Shown here: positions 9,801-16,546 of the stretch, in pieces
How positions within the stretch are numbered: the stretch's first letter is position 1
How the letters are laid out: every line of letters begins with the position of its first letter
Source: Winogradskyella arenosi
GTDB taxonomy: Bacteria; Bacteroidota; Bacteroidia; Flavobacteriales; Flavobacteriaceae
DNA length: 64,000 nt
Direction: 5' to 3'
NCBI RefSeq assembly: GCF_003337305.1
Contig: NZ_QPJO01000001.1
Location: 62,001-126,000 of the forward strand
Notes under the pieces: generated by a model
What the model saw: only the letters and a program-made list of their open reading frames with translations
Told to the model about the DNA's origin: nothing
The model's database searches: none
Program-made: the position numbers and the translations under genes

Positions 9801-9942
9801 TAATAGTTTAGGGTATGTTTTTATTGGAGAAGGCACACTGAAAGACCATTATGGCTCTAAACCAATGAGTATTAATTGGGAACTTAGCGAACCTATGCCA
9901 CATTACTTATGGAAGGATGCTGCTAAATTATCGATTGGCTAA
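6805..9942 (+). CDS. PLD-nuclease / SF2 helicase / DUF3427 protein
   Basis: This 1045-residue multidomain protein has four parts. Residues 1-120 are helical, with no recognised domain. About 125-280 is a phospholipase-D-like nuclease module with a single HxK motif (H221, K223) and a GSSN strand (239-242). About 315-690 is a superfamily 2 helicase: Walker A GTGKT (K352), DECH box (D441-H444), TATPER motif III and the motif VI QLGRGLR (643-649). The C-terminus, clearly from Y896 on, matches DUF3427, including FHWQ at 958-961. This architecture is known in accessory DNA-processing and restriction-like proteins. One HxK per chain implies a dimeric nuclease site. It is translated in overlap with the Nudix gene. 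Likely role: ATP-driven DNA cleavage or remodelling in repair or phage defence; unproven. Confidence 0.93.
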   Translation: MNQGIYEQLVTQLVSEKLNELDKNKFFLKKDLIDKEEVSNVLSKHLSNTLKQAFSLLGKNKVEQQIQISNKIIKLLKEEIGKQEFDDDLINIKGEILKAVFSKTDAHFSNLDLHLQEITPYTTLTQSELFTGGNGGLSLESELKKEILSSNQINLLVSFIKFKGIIILEKELREFTERGGKLKVITTTYIGATDYKAIQLLSKLPNTEVKISYNTSNERLHAKAYLFYRNSGFHTAYIGSSNFSRSALTDGLEWNLKITTKEVSHIIDKFQKTFDAYWQSDDFEVFDDSLHKEKLQTALKRSKFSKPYENTTAFFDLKPFPYQNEVLEKLEVERTVHNRHKNLIVAATGTGKTVISAFDYKRFKQNNKSAKLLFLAHRKEILQQSLSTFQGVLRNNNIGELWVDGLVPDNFEYVFASVQTVNNQLETANIPADYYDFIIIDECHHQIANSYRSTINYFKPKILLGLTATPERMDGGNILEDFEHKIAAEIRLPEAMNRKLLCPFQYFGITDSIDLSNIKWTKGRYVASELTDIYTENDRRVGEIITSLDKYTKDINDVRALGYCVSMEHAKYMAEKFTLAGLKANYLTSNNSQNRAKVRQELEKKEINYLFVVDMFNEGVDIPEIDTVLFLRPTESLTVFLQQLGRGLRLHEDKDCLTVLDFVGNSRPEYNFESKFRALIGKTNTTVIKEVEDNFPHLPLGCSIILEKKTKETILKNISAATSLNKKKLIQRIQQFNHDTNLPLTIGNFSTFYNIPLESIYKRGSWKRSCQLAGKIKEFDSNNEKEIVSAISKKWLSTNSLTYFSFLLKVAKLNFNIKISDYNSSEKTMLLMLHYDVWQKEAGFDSLEKSIQAIGSNIVLVEEIIEILEVLIENIDFKELPIELPYEQPLKLHSRYTRDQILAAFKFSSFEKKSSNREGTAENKALNTEILFINLIKSEENFSPTTMYDDYAVNELIFHWQTQNSARPDLGKGLSYVKHIKNAKRILLFVREKAKNEFGNSLGYVFIGEGTLKDHYGSKPMSINWELSEPMPHYLWKDAAKLSIG

Positions 9943-10045
9943 ACCCCACCCAACCCACATAAACCCCTAAAAAACAACAACTTTAAAAATAAATGCTTAA
10001 ATTAGGTAGGTAAAGATTACAAGGCTATTAATTAATCTTCATCTC

Positions 10046-10936
10046 ATGAGCAAAAGCAATTTAAATCCCTTAGACCTCAGATCTGTTCTTTCTTTTAAAT
10101 CCCTACTCTTAAAAATCATTGGCGTCTCTTGTACGGTAATTGCCATAAAAGGCTTTATGATCCCTAACCTCTTTTTAGATGGTGGCCTCCTAGGCATTTC
10201 CATTCTTATTCATGAGTTTTATCACATCGATGTTTCTATTCCCTTAATACTTCTCAACCTACCTTTTGTCTATATCGGTTATAAAAAATTCGGAAAAAAC
10301 TTTGCGGCCCACACCTTTATATCCTTGGTATTCCTTGGCCTGCTCTTAAGTGTGTTAACCGTCCCAACGGTCACCCAAGATCATTTTTTAGTGGCTGTTT
10401 TTGGCGGGGTTTTTATAGGGCTTGGTATTGGCCTAATCATAAGAGGCGGCGGTGTTATTGATGGTTTAGAAGTTATTGCGGCTTACACCAATACCAAATT
10501 CGGACTTACCACTACCGAAATCATTATGGCCATTAACACCACCATCTTCTTAATTATTGCCTTTTTCTTAGGTCTAGAAAAAGCCATGTACTCCATTATT
10601 ACCTTTTTTACGGCTTTAAAAATTTCAGATTATGTAGTCGATGGTTTTGAAAAATTAATCTCCCTAACCATCATCTCCCCCAACGATCAACTGATTAAAG
10701 AACTTATCGTAAATCAATTCAACAAACCCATCACCATCTATAAAGGCGAACGCGGAAACCTTCCTGGAAGCTACGACATCAAACACGATTGCGAGGTTAT
10801 TGTTACTGTGGTCACCCGATTAGAGGTTCATAAAATGCGAAAAGCCATAGCCAAAGCAGACCCCAAAGCGTTTATGTTTATACAGAATATTAATGAAGTC
10901 GATGGCGGCCTGATTAGCAGAAAAACTGGACACTAA
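10046..10936 (+). CDS. YitT family membrane protein (DUF161 plus DUF2179)
   Basis: This 296-residue inner-membrane protein has about five hydrophobic segments in residues 15-205, including the glycine-rich GVFIGLGIGLIIRGGGVIDG loop typical of YitT proteins, followed by a soluble C-terminal DUF2179-type domain (about 210-290) with VTRLEVHKMRKAIAKADPKAF. Function in the family is unknown; transport or sensing is suspected. Its stop codon overlaps the ATG of the following HD gene (TAATG at 10934-10938), so the two are translationally coupled. Base composition returns here to that of the main chromosome, marking the right edge of the AT-rich cassette. Confidence 0.9.
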   Translation: MSKSNLNPLDLRSVLSFKSLLLKIIGVSCTVIAIKGFMIPNLFLDGGLLGISILIHEFYHIDVSIPLILLNLPFVYIGYKKFGKNFAAHTFISLVFLGLLLSVLTVPTVTQDHFLVAVFGGVFIGLGIGLIIRGGGVIDGLEVIAAYTNTKFGLTTTEIIMAINTTIFLIIAFFLGLEKAMYSIITFFTALKISDYVVDGFEKLISLTIISPNDQLIKELIVNQFNKPITIYKGERGNLPGSYDIKHDCEVIVTVVTRLEVHKMRKAIAKADPKAFMFIQNINEVDGGLISRKTGH

Positions 10937-11517
10937 TGAAACCGAGTCTCTCTACCATACGCCATGCTGTTATTCGTTATTTAAACGAAAACCTACCGGA
11001 GTATTACACCTACCATAACACTCAACACACCTTGTATGTATATGAAAAAGCCCAGTATATTGCTAAAAAAGAAAACGTAAACCCGGTAGACATAGACTTA
11101 TTAAAGGTAGCTGCTTTATACCATGATATTGGTTTTGCAAAATCGCATATAGACCACGAAAAGTTAGGCTGTGCCATGGCCACAAAACAATTAAAGGCCT
11201 ATGGGTTTTCAGAAGTAGAGATCAACACGATTTGCGGAATGATCATGGCTACCAAAATTCCACAAAATCCCAAAACCTTGTTAGAACAAATTTTAGCCGA
11301 TGCCGATTTAGAATATTTGGCCACCGCTAAGTACCCAAGCACAAGCCAAGCCTTATACCAAGAATTACTGCATTTTAATCCAAATCTAAGTGAAACCGAA
11401 TGGCATAATATTCAGATCGCATTTATTAAAAATCACAACTACCACACCGCCTACTGCAAACGCTATAAAACGTTCCGAAAAAATAAAAATTTAGCACGCT
11501 TAGAAGCCACACTCTAG
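10936..11517 (+). CDS. HD domain phosphohydrolase
   Basis: This 193-residue soluble protein has the HD-fold metal ligands: H31 in the HNTQHT segment, the H63-D64 doublet in LYHDIGF, and a later Asp in ILADADLEYL. HD proteins of this size hydrolyse phosphate esters of nucleotides or cyclic nucleotides; the specific substrate cannot be assigned. The start ATG overlaps the stop of the YitT gene by one base, which suggests a joint function at the membrane, for instance membrane protein plus cytosolic hydrolase. The C-terminus is basic (KRYKTFRKNKNLARLE). No terminator-like hairpin was seen in the 212 bases that follow. Confidence 0.88.
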   Translation: MKPSLSTIRHAVIRYLNENLPEYYTYHNTQHTLYVYEKAQYIAKKENVNPVDIDLLKVAALYHDIGFAKSHIDHEKLGCAMATKQLKAYGFSEVEINTICGMIMATKIPQNPKTLLEQILADADLEYLATAKYPSTSQALYQELLHFNPNLSETEWHNIQIAFIKNHNYHTAYCKRYKTFRKNKNLARLEATL

Positions 11518-11729
11518 GCATCCTCCGCGTATAATTTCAACTATTTTTACGTTAATAATCTTAATAACAGAGATTTACAACTAATTATTCACTATATTTA
11601 GTAACCTTCATTAGGCGCTTCAAAGAACAACAAACCTATTCTACTTAGAGCTGTGTACACCATACGGTTTTCAAATTAAGCCTTTAGTTTGAGTATCGTG
11701 ACTATTAATTCAATCTAACTTATTAATTC

Positions 11730-12224
11730 ATGAAAACATCGCACCGATTATTTCAAATGCTTGTTGTTGCACTGATTTTTAATGTAACCAACTTGTTTGC
11801 CCAAGACCTCTACTACATCACCATCCATGTTGAAACCGACAAGATTTCTAATCAAAATAAATTAGGAGTCTGTTATTTTACTTCGGAAGCGCCAAACGGA
11901 GACATCACCACTTCCACCGGTAATATTGAAGATTTCAATATTGAGGTCAAGCCTTCAGATATAATTATATGGAGAGGGGTGTCTAGTACCAATCCTGAGG
12001 GCGATATGGTTAATATCCGGTCTATAAACCACCAAGGCGGCCAAAACGTCTTTGATAGAAATATATTACACGGCAATGGCCAAACACCAGAAGTGGTGAT
12101 TGGCGAGGTAAACCCAGGTACTCAAGGTCGTATTCAAAAATACGCCATTAAAATCACGGTTTATAATGAAGACCGCAAACGTGGCAACTACCGTATTGAC
12201 CCCAAAATAACCGTTAAACCCTAA
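11730..12224 (+). CDS. Secreted protein of unknown function, upstream of adenylate cyclase
   Basis: This 164-residue protein has a signal peptide (MKTSHRLF, hydrophobic core, cleavage after NLFAQ). The mature part looks all-beta, with no cysteine pair; it has recurring beta-like stretches such as YYITIHVETDKIS and YAIKITVYNEDRKRG, and a central WRGVSS motif that recalls cupredoxin-like folds, though no domain can be named. The gene ends nine bases before the adenylate cyclase start, so the two are probably co-transcribed. A role as an exported sensor or ligand for the cyclase is only inference from that spacing. Confidence 0.7.
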   Translation: MKTSHRLFQMLVVALIFNVTNLFAQDLYYITIHVETDKISNQNKLGVCYFTSEAPNGDITTSTGNIEDFNIEVKPSDIIIWRGVSSTNPEGDMVNIRSINHQGGQNVFDRNILHGNGQTPEVVIGEVNPGTQGRIQKYAIKITVYNEDRKRGNYRIDPKITVKP

Positions 12225-12233
12225 TCTTCTAAA

Positions 12234-14150
12234 ATGAAATTCAAGGCCGCACGTTTGTTCTTAACGTCTTTAAAAACCTGTTTGCTTGCAGGTTTTTTTT
12301 GCCTCTCTGCCTTGGGCATCAGTCAAGAAAAATCAGAAACGCATCCTCTTGAAATTAAATACAGCAATAACAACTTTTCCAAAGAAGAAAAACTAGCGCT
12401 TCTCAATGAATTGGCACAAAACCATCCCGATCCACAAAAAAAGCTACACTACAGTATCGTATTTATAAAAAACGCCAAAGCCTTAGATTCTACACATCTA
12501 CTGTTTCAAGGTTATATGCACAAAGGCGCTGCTCTTAGATTAAAAAGCGATTTTACCCAAGCCTTAGAAAGTTATTTTAAAGCGGCCCACAGGGCTGTTA
12601 AAGACAACCACCAGCGCAATCTCGGTTTGGCCCATATTTCTATTGCCGATGTGTACTCCATTACCAGCAATCATGAAAATGCCGTAAAATATTACACCTC
12701 AGGCCTCGATTTACTAAAGCAAGAAAATGATCTTGAAAATTATGCCAACGGCCTACTAAACTTAGGCGATGCTTATTTTAATGAAAAGGACTACGATCTG
12801 GCTATGGAATGTTTTATGGAATCGGGCCTTCTATTTCGTAAAATTAATTCTTTAGAAGGGCACGCCTTTGTATTAGGCAATATGGGAATGGTCTATGCCG
12901 AACAAGGGAAGGACGATTTAGCCGAAGCCAATATCAATGAAGCCATTCACCTCTTAGAAGACCTACAATTGCACTACCCCATTTCGGTGTACCTCATTTA
13001 TATGTCCGACATCTATGCTGCTAAATCCAACAGAAGCGCAGCTTTAGCCTACGCCAACAGAAGCTTGAAATTAGCCACAAAATACGGCCTAAAAGAGCAA
13101 ATAAGTGATGCTAATTTGCAACTCTCGCTCTTATACGAACAGCAAGGCGGATACAAGAAATCTTTACAACATTTTAAAGCACACGTCACCTTTAAAGATA
13201 GTGTGGCCAATATTGAAAAAGTGCAAAAAATGGGCGATTTACGGACCGCCTTTGAAGTTTCAAAAAAACAAACTGAAGTAGACCTGCTCACCCAACAGCA
13301 AAAAGTTCAGAATATTCAAGTCGCTTTATTAAACCAACAAAATAAGAACAGACAACATCTCGCCATTGCTACCATCACTGCTTTGTTTTTAATTTTAATG
13401 ATTGCCTTTGGTTTATACAGACGTAACAAATACATCACTAAAACCAAAATTATCATTGAAGAGGAAAAGCAACGTTCAGAAAACCTATTACTCAATATTC
13501 TACCTGAAGAAACAGCCTACGAACTTAAAACCAAAGGCAAAGTCGAGGCCAAACGCTTCAATTCGGTAACCGTTTTATTTACGGATTTTAAAAGCTTTAC
13601 AAGTTATTCAGAAAAGCTCACCCCAGAGAAATTAGTAAAGAGTGTGGATTATTATTTTTCTGGATTTGATAGAATTATTGAAAAATATGAACTCGAAAAA
13701 ATAAAAACCGTAGGCGACTCTTATATGTGTGCCGGAGGCTTACCCTTTCCAACCGCAGATCATGCCATAAAAATGACTTTAGCGGCCTTTGAGATTCTTC
13801 AATTTACCGAAGCGACGAAACAGTTAAACCATCCGGCTATTGCGCATTTCGATATTCGTATTGGCATCAACACAGGTCCTGTAGTTGCCGGTGTTGTGGG
13901 CACAAAAAAGTTTGCCTATGACATTTGGGGAGATACGGTGAATGTGGCCTCGCGAATGGAATCGAATTCCATCCCCGGAAAAATTAATATTGCCGAAAAC
14001 ACCTATCAATTAATTAAAGCTGCTTTTGACTGTGAATACCGCGGAGAAATTGACGTTAAAAACAAAGGGCAATTACATATGTACTTTGTAAAAGGCATTA
14101 AAGAAAAAACCTTCTATGCGTTTATGAACGGACAGAAGGCAGGTCTATAA
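12234..14150 (+). CDS. TPR-containing membrane adenylate cyclase (class III)
   Basis: This 638-residue protein has an N-terminal export signal, TPR-type helical repeats (about 90-320) predicted outside the cytoplasm, a transmembrane helix (about 376-395), a short coiled linker (405-425) and a C-terminal class III cyclase domain (440-620). Catalytic residues are complete: metal-binding D451 (LFTDF) and D495 (VGDSY), transition-state N570 and R574 (NVASR). The base-selecting positions are K491 and D563 (YDIWG), the adenine pair rather than the Glu/Cys of guanylate cyclases, so cAMP is the predicted product. The TPR part probably senses an envelope partner. An intrinsic-terminator-like hairpin lies inside the signal peptide codons (12273-12300). 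Confidence 0.93.
   Translation: MKFKAARLFLTSLKTCLLAGFFCLSALGISQEKSETHPLEIKYSNNNFSKEEKLALLNELAQNHPDPQKKLHYSIVFIKNAKALDSTHLLFQGYMHKGAALRLKSDFTQALESYFKAAHRAVKDNHQRNLGLAHISIADVYSITSNHENAVKYYTSGLDLLKQENDLENYANGLLNLGDAYFNEKDYDLAMECFMESGLLFRKINSLEGHAFVLGNMGMVYAEQGKDDLAEANINEAIHLLEDLQLHYPISVYLIYMSDIYAAKSNRSAALAYANRSLKLATKYGLKEQISDANLQLSLLYEQQGGYKKSLQHFKAHVTFKDSVANIEKVQKMGDLRTAFEVSKKQTEVDLLTQQQKVQNIQVALLNQQNKNRQHLAIATITALFLILMIAFGLYRRNKYITKTKIIIEEEKQRSENLLLNILPEETAYELKTKGKVEAKRFNSVTVLFTDFKSFTSYSEKLTPEKLVKSVDYYFSGFDRIIEKYELEKIKTVGDSYMCAGGLPFPTADHAIKMTLAAFEILQFTEATKQLNHPAIAHFDIRIGINTGPVVAGVVGTKKFAYDIWGDTVNVASRMESNSIPGKINIAENTYQLIKAAFDCEYRGEIDVKNKGQLHMYFVKGIKEKTFYAFMNGQKAGL
12273..12300 (+). promoter_or_regulatory. 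Terminator-like hairpin inside the start of the cyclase gene
   Basis: AAAACCTG (12273-12280) and CAGGTTTT (12289-12296) form a perfect 8-bp stem with an 8-base loop, and the T run continues to 12300. It begins 40 bases into the coding sequence of the adenylate cyclase. It has the form of a Rho-independent terminator or attenuator, but it may simply reflect the hydrophobic signal-peptide codons. Confidence 0.45.
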
Positions 14151-14180
14151 AAAAGAAAGCGTCATCACTTAACGACGCTT
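14149..14180 (-). terminator. Intrinsic terminator of ygiQ (minus strand)
   Basis: On the minus strand AAGCGTC and GACGCTT form a 7-bp stem across 14157-14180, followed by a T-rich run (14149-14156). The ygiQ stop codon lies in the loop. Confidence 0.7.
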
Positions 14181-16154
14181 CTGCTTATTTCGTTTTTTGG
14201 GTTTCCCTTTCCCTTTAAAACGCACTTTATCCTCAGGCTTACGCTGATTAAAAGGTACCGCATCATTAAAGGTATTTTTAGCCTCACCTTTCGGTTTATT
14301 TTTACGCCATTTCTCTGTTTTCTCAGGGAGTAAAACATTTAGTAGATCTTGACGGCCTACTTTATTTAAGGTCTTTTTAATCCAAGCTTTATTTTCATCC
14401 TTATACCAGAAGAAAAAACGATGCTGCTCCTCTTTTTCCTTACGTGTTTTAGGCGTATTGACCTTTTTTAAGGTGTAGGGATGGTACCCACTGTAATAAA
14501 TAACTGTAGCTACCGTCATCGGTGTTGGTGTAAACCCTTGCACCTGCTCTAACTGGAAGCCCATATCTTTAGTTTCCGCAGCCAAATTAGCCATATCCTC
14601 CACCTCACAAGCCGGGTGGTTAGAGATAAAATACGGAATCAACTGCAGCTTTAAGCCTTTCTTAATATTAATTTTATCAAAGCGCTCTTTAAACTTATGG
14701 AAATACGAAAACGACGGTTTACGCATCAGCTTTAAAACCGGATCACTAGTATGTTCTGGAGCTACTTTAAGACGTCCCGAAACGTGCTTGGTCATCACCT
14801 CTTCGGTATAATCATCCAATTCCTTAGGATCGGCATTTTTATTAAATTCTGGCACCAACATATCATGGCGAATTCCAGATCCAATAAATGATTTCTTAAC
14901 CTTAGGATGTTTATCAACCGCTTGGTACAATTCTGTTAATGGCTTATGAGAGGTATCTAAATTACTACAAATCACCGGCGAAATACAACTTGGTGCCACA
15001 CACTTATCGCAAATAGACTGCACCTTTCCTTTCATCTGATACATATTGGCACTAGGCCCTCCAATATCAGATAAATACCCTTTAAAATCAGGCATATTCG
15101 CAACCGTATCGACTTCTTTTAAAATCGATTCCTGACTACGCGAGGCAATAAATTTTCCTTGGTGCGCAGAAATGGTACAGAAGCTACAGCCTCCAAAACA
15201 TCCTCTGTGAATGTTAATGGAGAACTTAATCATTTCAAAAGCCGGGATTGGGCCACGCTTATTGTATTTTGGGTGTGGTAATCGGGTGTAAGGCAGATCA
15301 AAAGACGCATCAATTTCCGCTTCCGTCATGGTCGGGTATGGCGGATTAATCATCAAGGTCTTCTCGCCTATTTTCTGAAATATACGACGTGCCGCTAATT
15401 TGTTAGACTCCTGCTCAATGACTTTAAAATTAGAAGCGTACTTCTTCTTATCCTTTAAACAGGTTTCGTGCGATGCAATTTCTACATCTTCCCAATTGCT
15501 GTTCTTTGGTATTTTATCGTTCTTATCCATTAACACAGCCGTTTGCAATACTGTATTAATGCTATTAAAAGGGACTCCTTTTTCTAATAATCTTACAATT
15601 TCTCGCAAGGGCTGTTCGCCCATACCATACACCAACATATCGGCTTTAGACGTTTCCAAAATAGAAGGCATCAGCTGATCGCTCCAAAAATCATAGTGCG
15701 TAACACGGCGTAACGAACCTTCAATACCACCAATTAAAACTGGGGTATCGGGCCATTTTTCTTTTAAAATCTTACTATAAACGGTAGAGGCGTAATCTGG
15801 TCTAAAACCAATATCACCATTTGGGGTATAGGCATCCTTATCGCGCTTCTTTTTATTCGCATTATAGTTACTAATCATAGGATCCATACAGCCACCAGTG
15901 ACACCAAAAAACAATCTTGGCTTCCCTAGTTTTACAAAATCCTGCAGATTATCATTAACGTTTGGTTGCGGTACAATAGCCACACGTAAGCCAAAACTCT
16001 CTAGGAGACGGCCAATTACGGCAGGCCCAAAAGTAGGGTGATCTACATACGCATCGCCGCTAAACAAGATGACGTCAAGCGCTTCCCATCCGCGTATTTT
16101 TACCTCTTTGTTTGTGGTAGGCAACCAATCTGAAAGTTGTAATTCATTCTTCAC
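14169..16154 (-). CDS. ygiQ: YgiQ family radical SAM protein
   Basis: This 661-residue protein belongs to the YgiQ/UPF0313 radical-SAM family. The iron-sulfur cluster cysteines are visible as C319, C323 and C326 in HRGCFGGCSFC, and the N-terminal region (LPTTNKEVKIRGWEALDVI) matches the conserved family start. The last 60 residues are very basic (repeated KKPK-type runs), suggesting nucleic-acid or ribosome contact. The reaction of this family is not established. Translation begins with GTG at 16154; a -7 box ends four bases upstream, so the message should be leaderless. It is convergent with the adenylate cyclase gene and shares only 18 bases of spacer. Confidence 0.92.
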   Translation of the reverse strand: MKNELQLSDWLPTTNKEVKIRGWEALDVILFSGDAYVDHPTFGPAVIGRLLESFGLRVAIVPQPNVNDNLQDFVKLGKPRLFFGVTGGCMDPMISNYNANKKKRDKDAYTPNGDIGFRPDYASTVYSKILKEKWPDTPVLIGGIEGSLRRVTHYDFWSDQLMPSILETSKADMLVYGMGEQPLREIVRLLEKGVPFNSINTVLQTAVLMDKNDKIPKNSNWEDVEIASHETCLKDKKKYASNFKVIEQESNKLAARRIFQKIGEKTLMINPPYPTMTEAEIDASFDLPYTRLPHPKYNKRGPIPAFEMIKFSINIHRGCFGGCSFCTISAHQGKFIASRSQESILKEVDTVANMPDFKGYLSDIGGPSANMYQMKGKVQSICDKCVAPSCISPVICSNLDTSHKPLTELYQAVDKHPKVKKSFIGSGIRHDMLVPEFNKNADPKELDDYTEEVMTKHVSGRLKVAPEHTSDPVLKLMRKPSFSYFHKFKERFDKINIKKGLKLQLIPYFISNHPACEVEDMANLAAETKDMGFQLEQVQGFTPTPMTVATVIYYSGYHPYTLKKVNTPKTRKEKEEQHRFFFWYKDENKAWIKKTLNKVGRQDLLNVLLPEKTEKWRKNKPKGEAKNTFNDAVPFNQRKPEDKVRFKGKGKPKKRNKQKRR

Positions 16155-16158
16155 CGTG

Positions 16159-16166
16159 CAAAAGTA
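16159..16166 (-). promoter_or_regulatory. Predicted -7 box of ygiQ (leaderless)
   Basis: On the minus strand TACTTTTG ends four bases before the GTG start of ygiQ, so transcription would begin at or next to the start codon. No TTG -33 element was found at the usual distance. Confidence 0.5.
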
Positions 16167-16546
16167 GTTAAAATATTGCCGCTAAGGCATTAGAAAACGT
16201 TAAGGTCATTATTTGGGACGTTACCACGCTTATACCGAAAAGGTTTCAACAGCCAAAACAAATTGGCGTTTCCGCTTTTCGTTAACGCTTAGGTCGCGCT
16301 CTCGGCCGTCGCTTTTTGTTGTGGCATATGCGCCACCACAACAAAAGAGCTTCAACAAAGGCCTCCATCACTAACGCAGTACGCTAAGAGACTTTGGGTA
16401 CAAATAATATGGACATCGAAAACGCAGGTTATAAACACTTAGCTCAAGTTGGGTTAAATATAGAAAACGCGTATTGAAAATGAAGCTTATGCCCCCTTCA
16501 ATACAAGATACTTTAAATTATAGTCTGGTTGTTAAAACGCTATAAA
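16167..16546. other. Intergenic stretch with GC-richer island and hairpin
   Basis: No gene is seen in this 380-base gap. Bases about 16265-16395 are richer in GC and CG dinucleotides than the surroundings and hold an 11-bp perfect inverted repeat (TTTTGTTGTGG with CCACAACAAAA, near 16314-16347). At 16511-16560 another imperfect inverted repeat (CTTTAAATTATAG with CTATAAGTTTAAAG) encloses the end of the ABC-F gene and may serve as its terminator. The island could be the scar of an old mobile or repeat element. Confidence 0.5.
16314..16347. repeat. Inverted repeat in ygiQ/ABC-F spacer
   Basis: TTTTGTTGTGG and its exact complement CCACAACAAAA are separated by about 11 bases containing CATATGCG. 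There is no T run, so it is not a typical terminator. Its function is unknown. Confidence 0.6.

Noticed and set aside
6151-9942. Mobile-element borders around the Nudix-helicase cassette
   Set aside because: Composition suggests transfer, but no tRNA, inverted terminal repeats, direct repeats or integrase were found at the edges.
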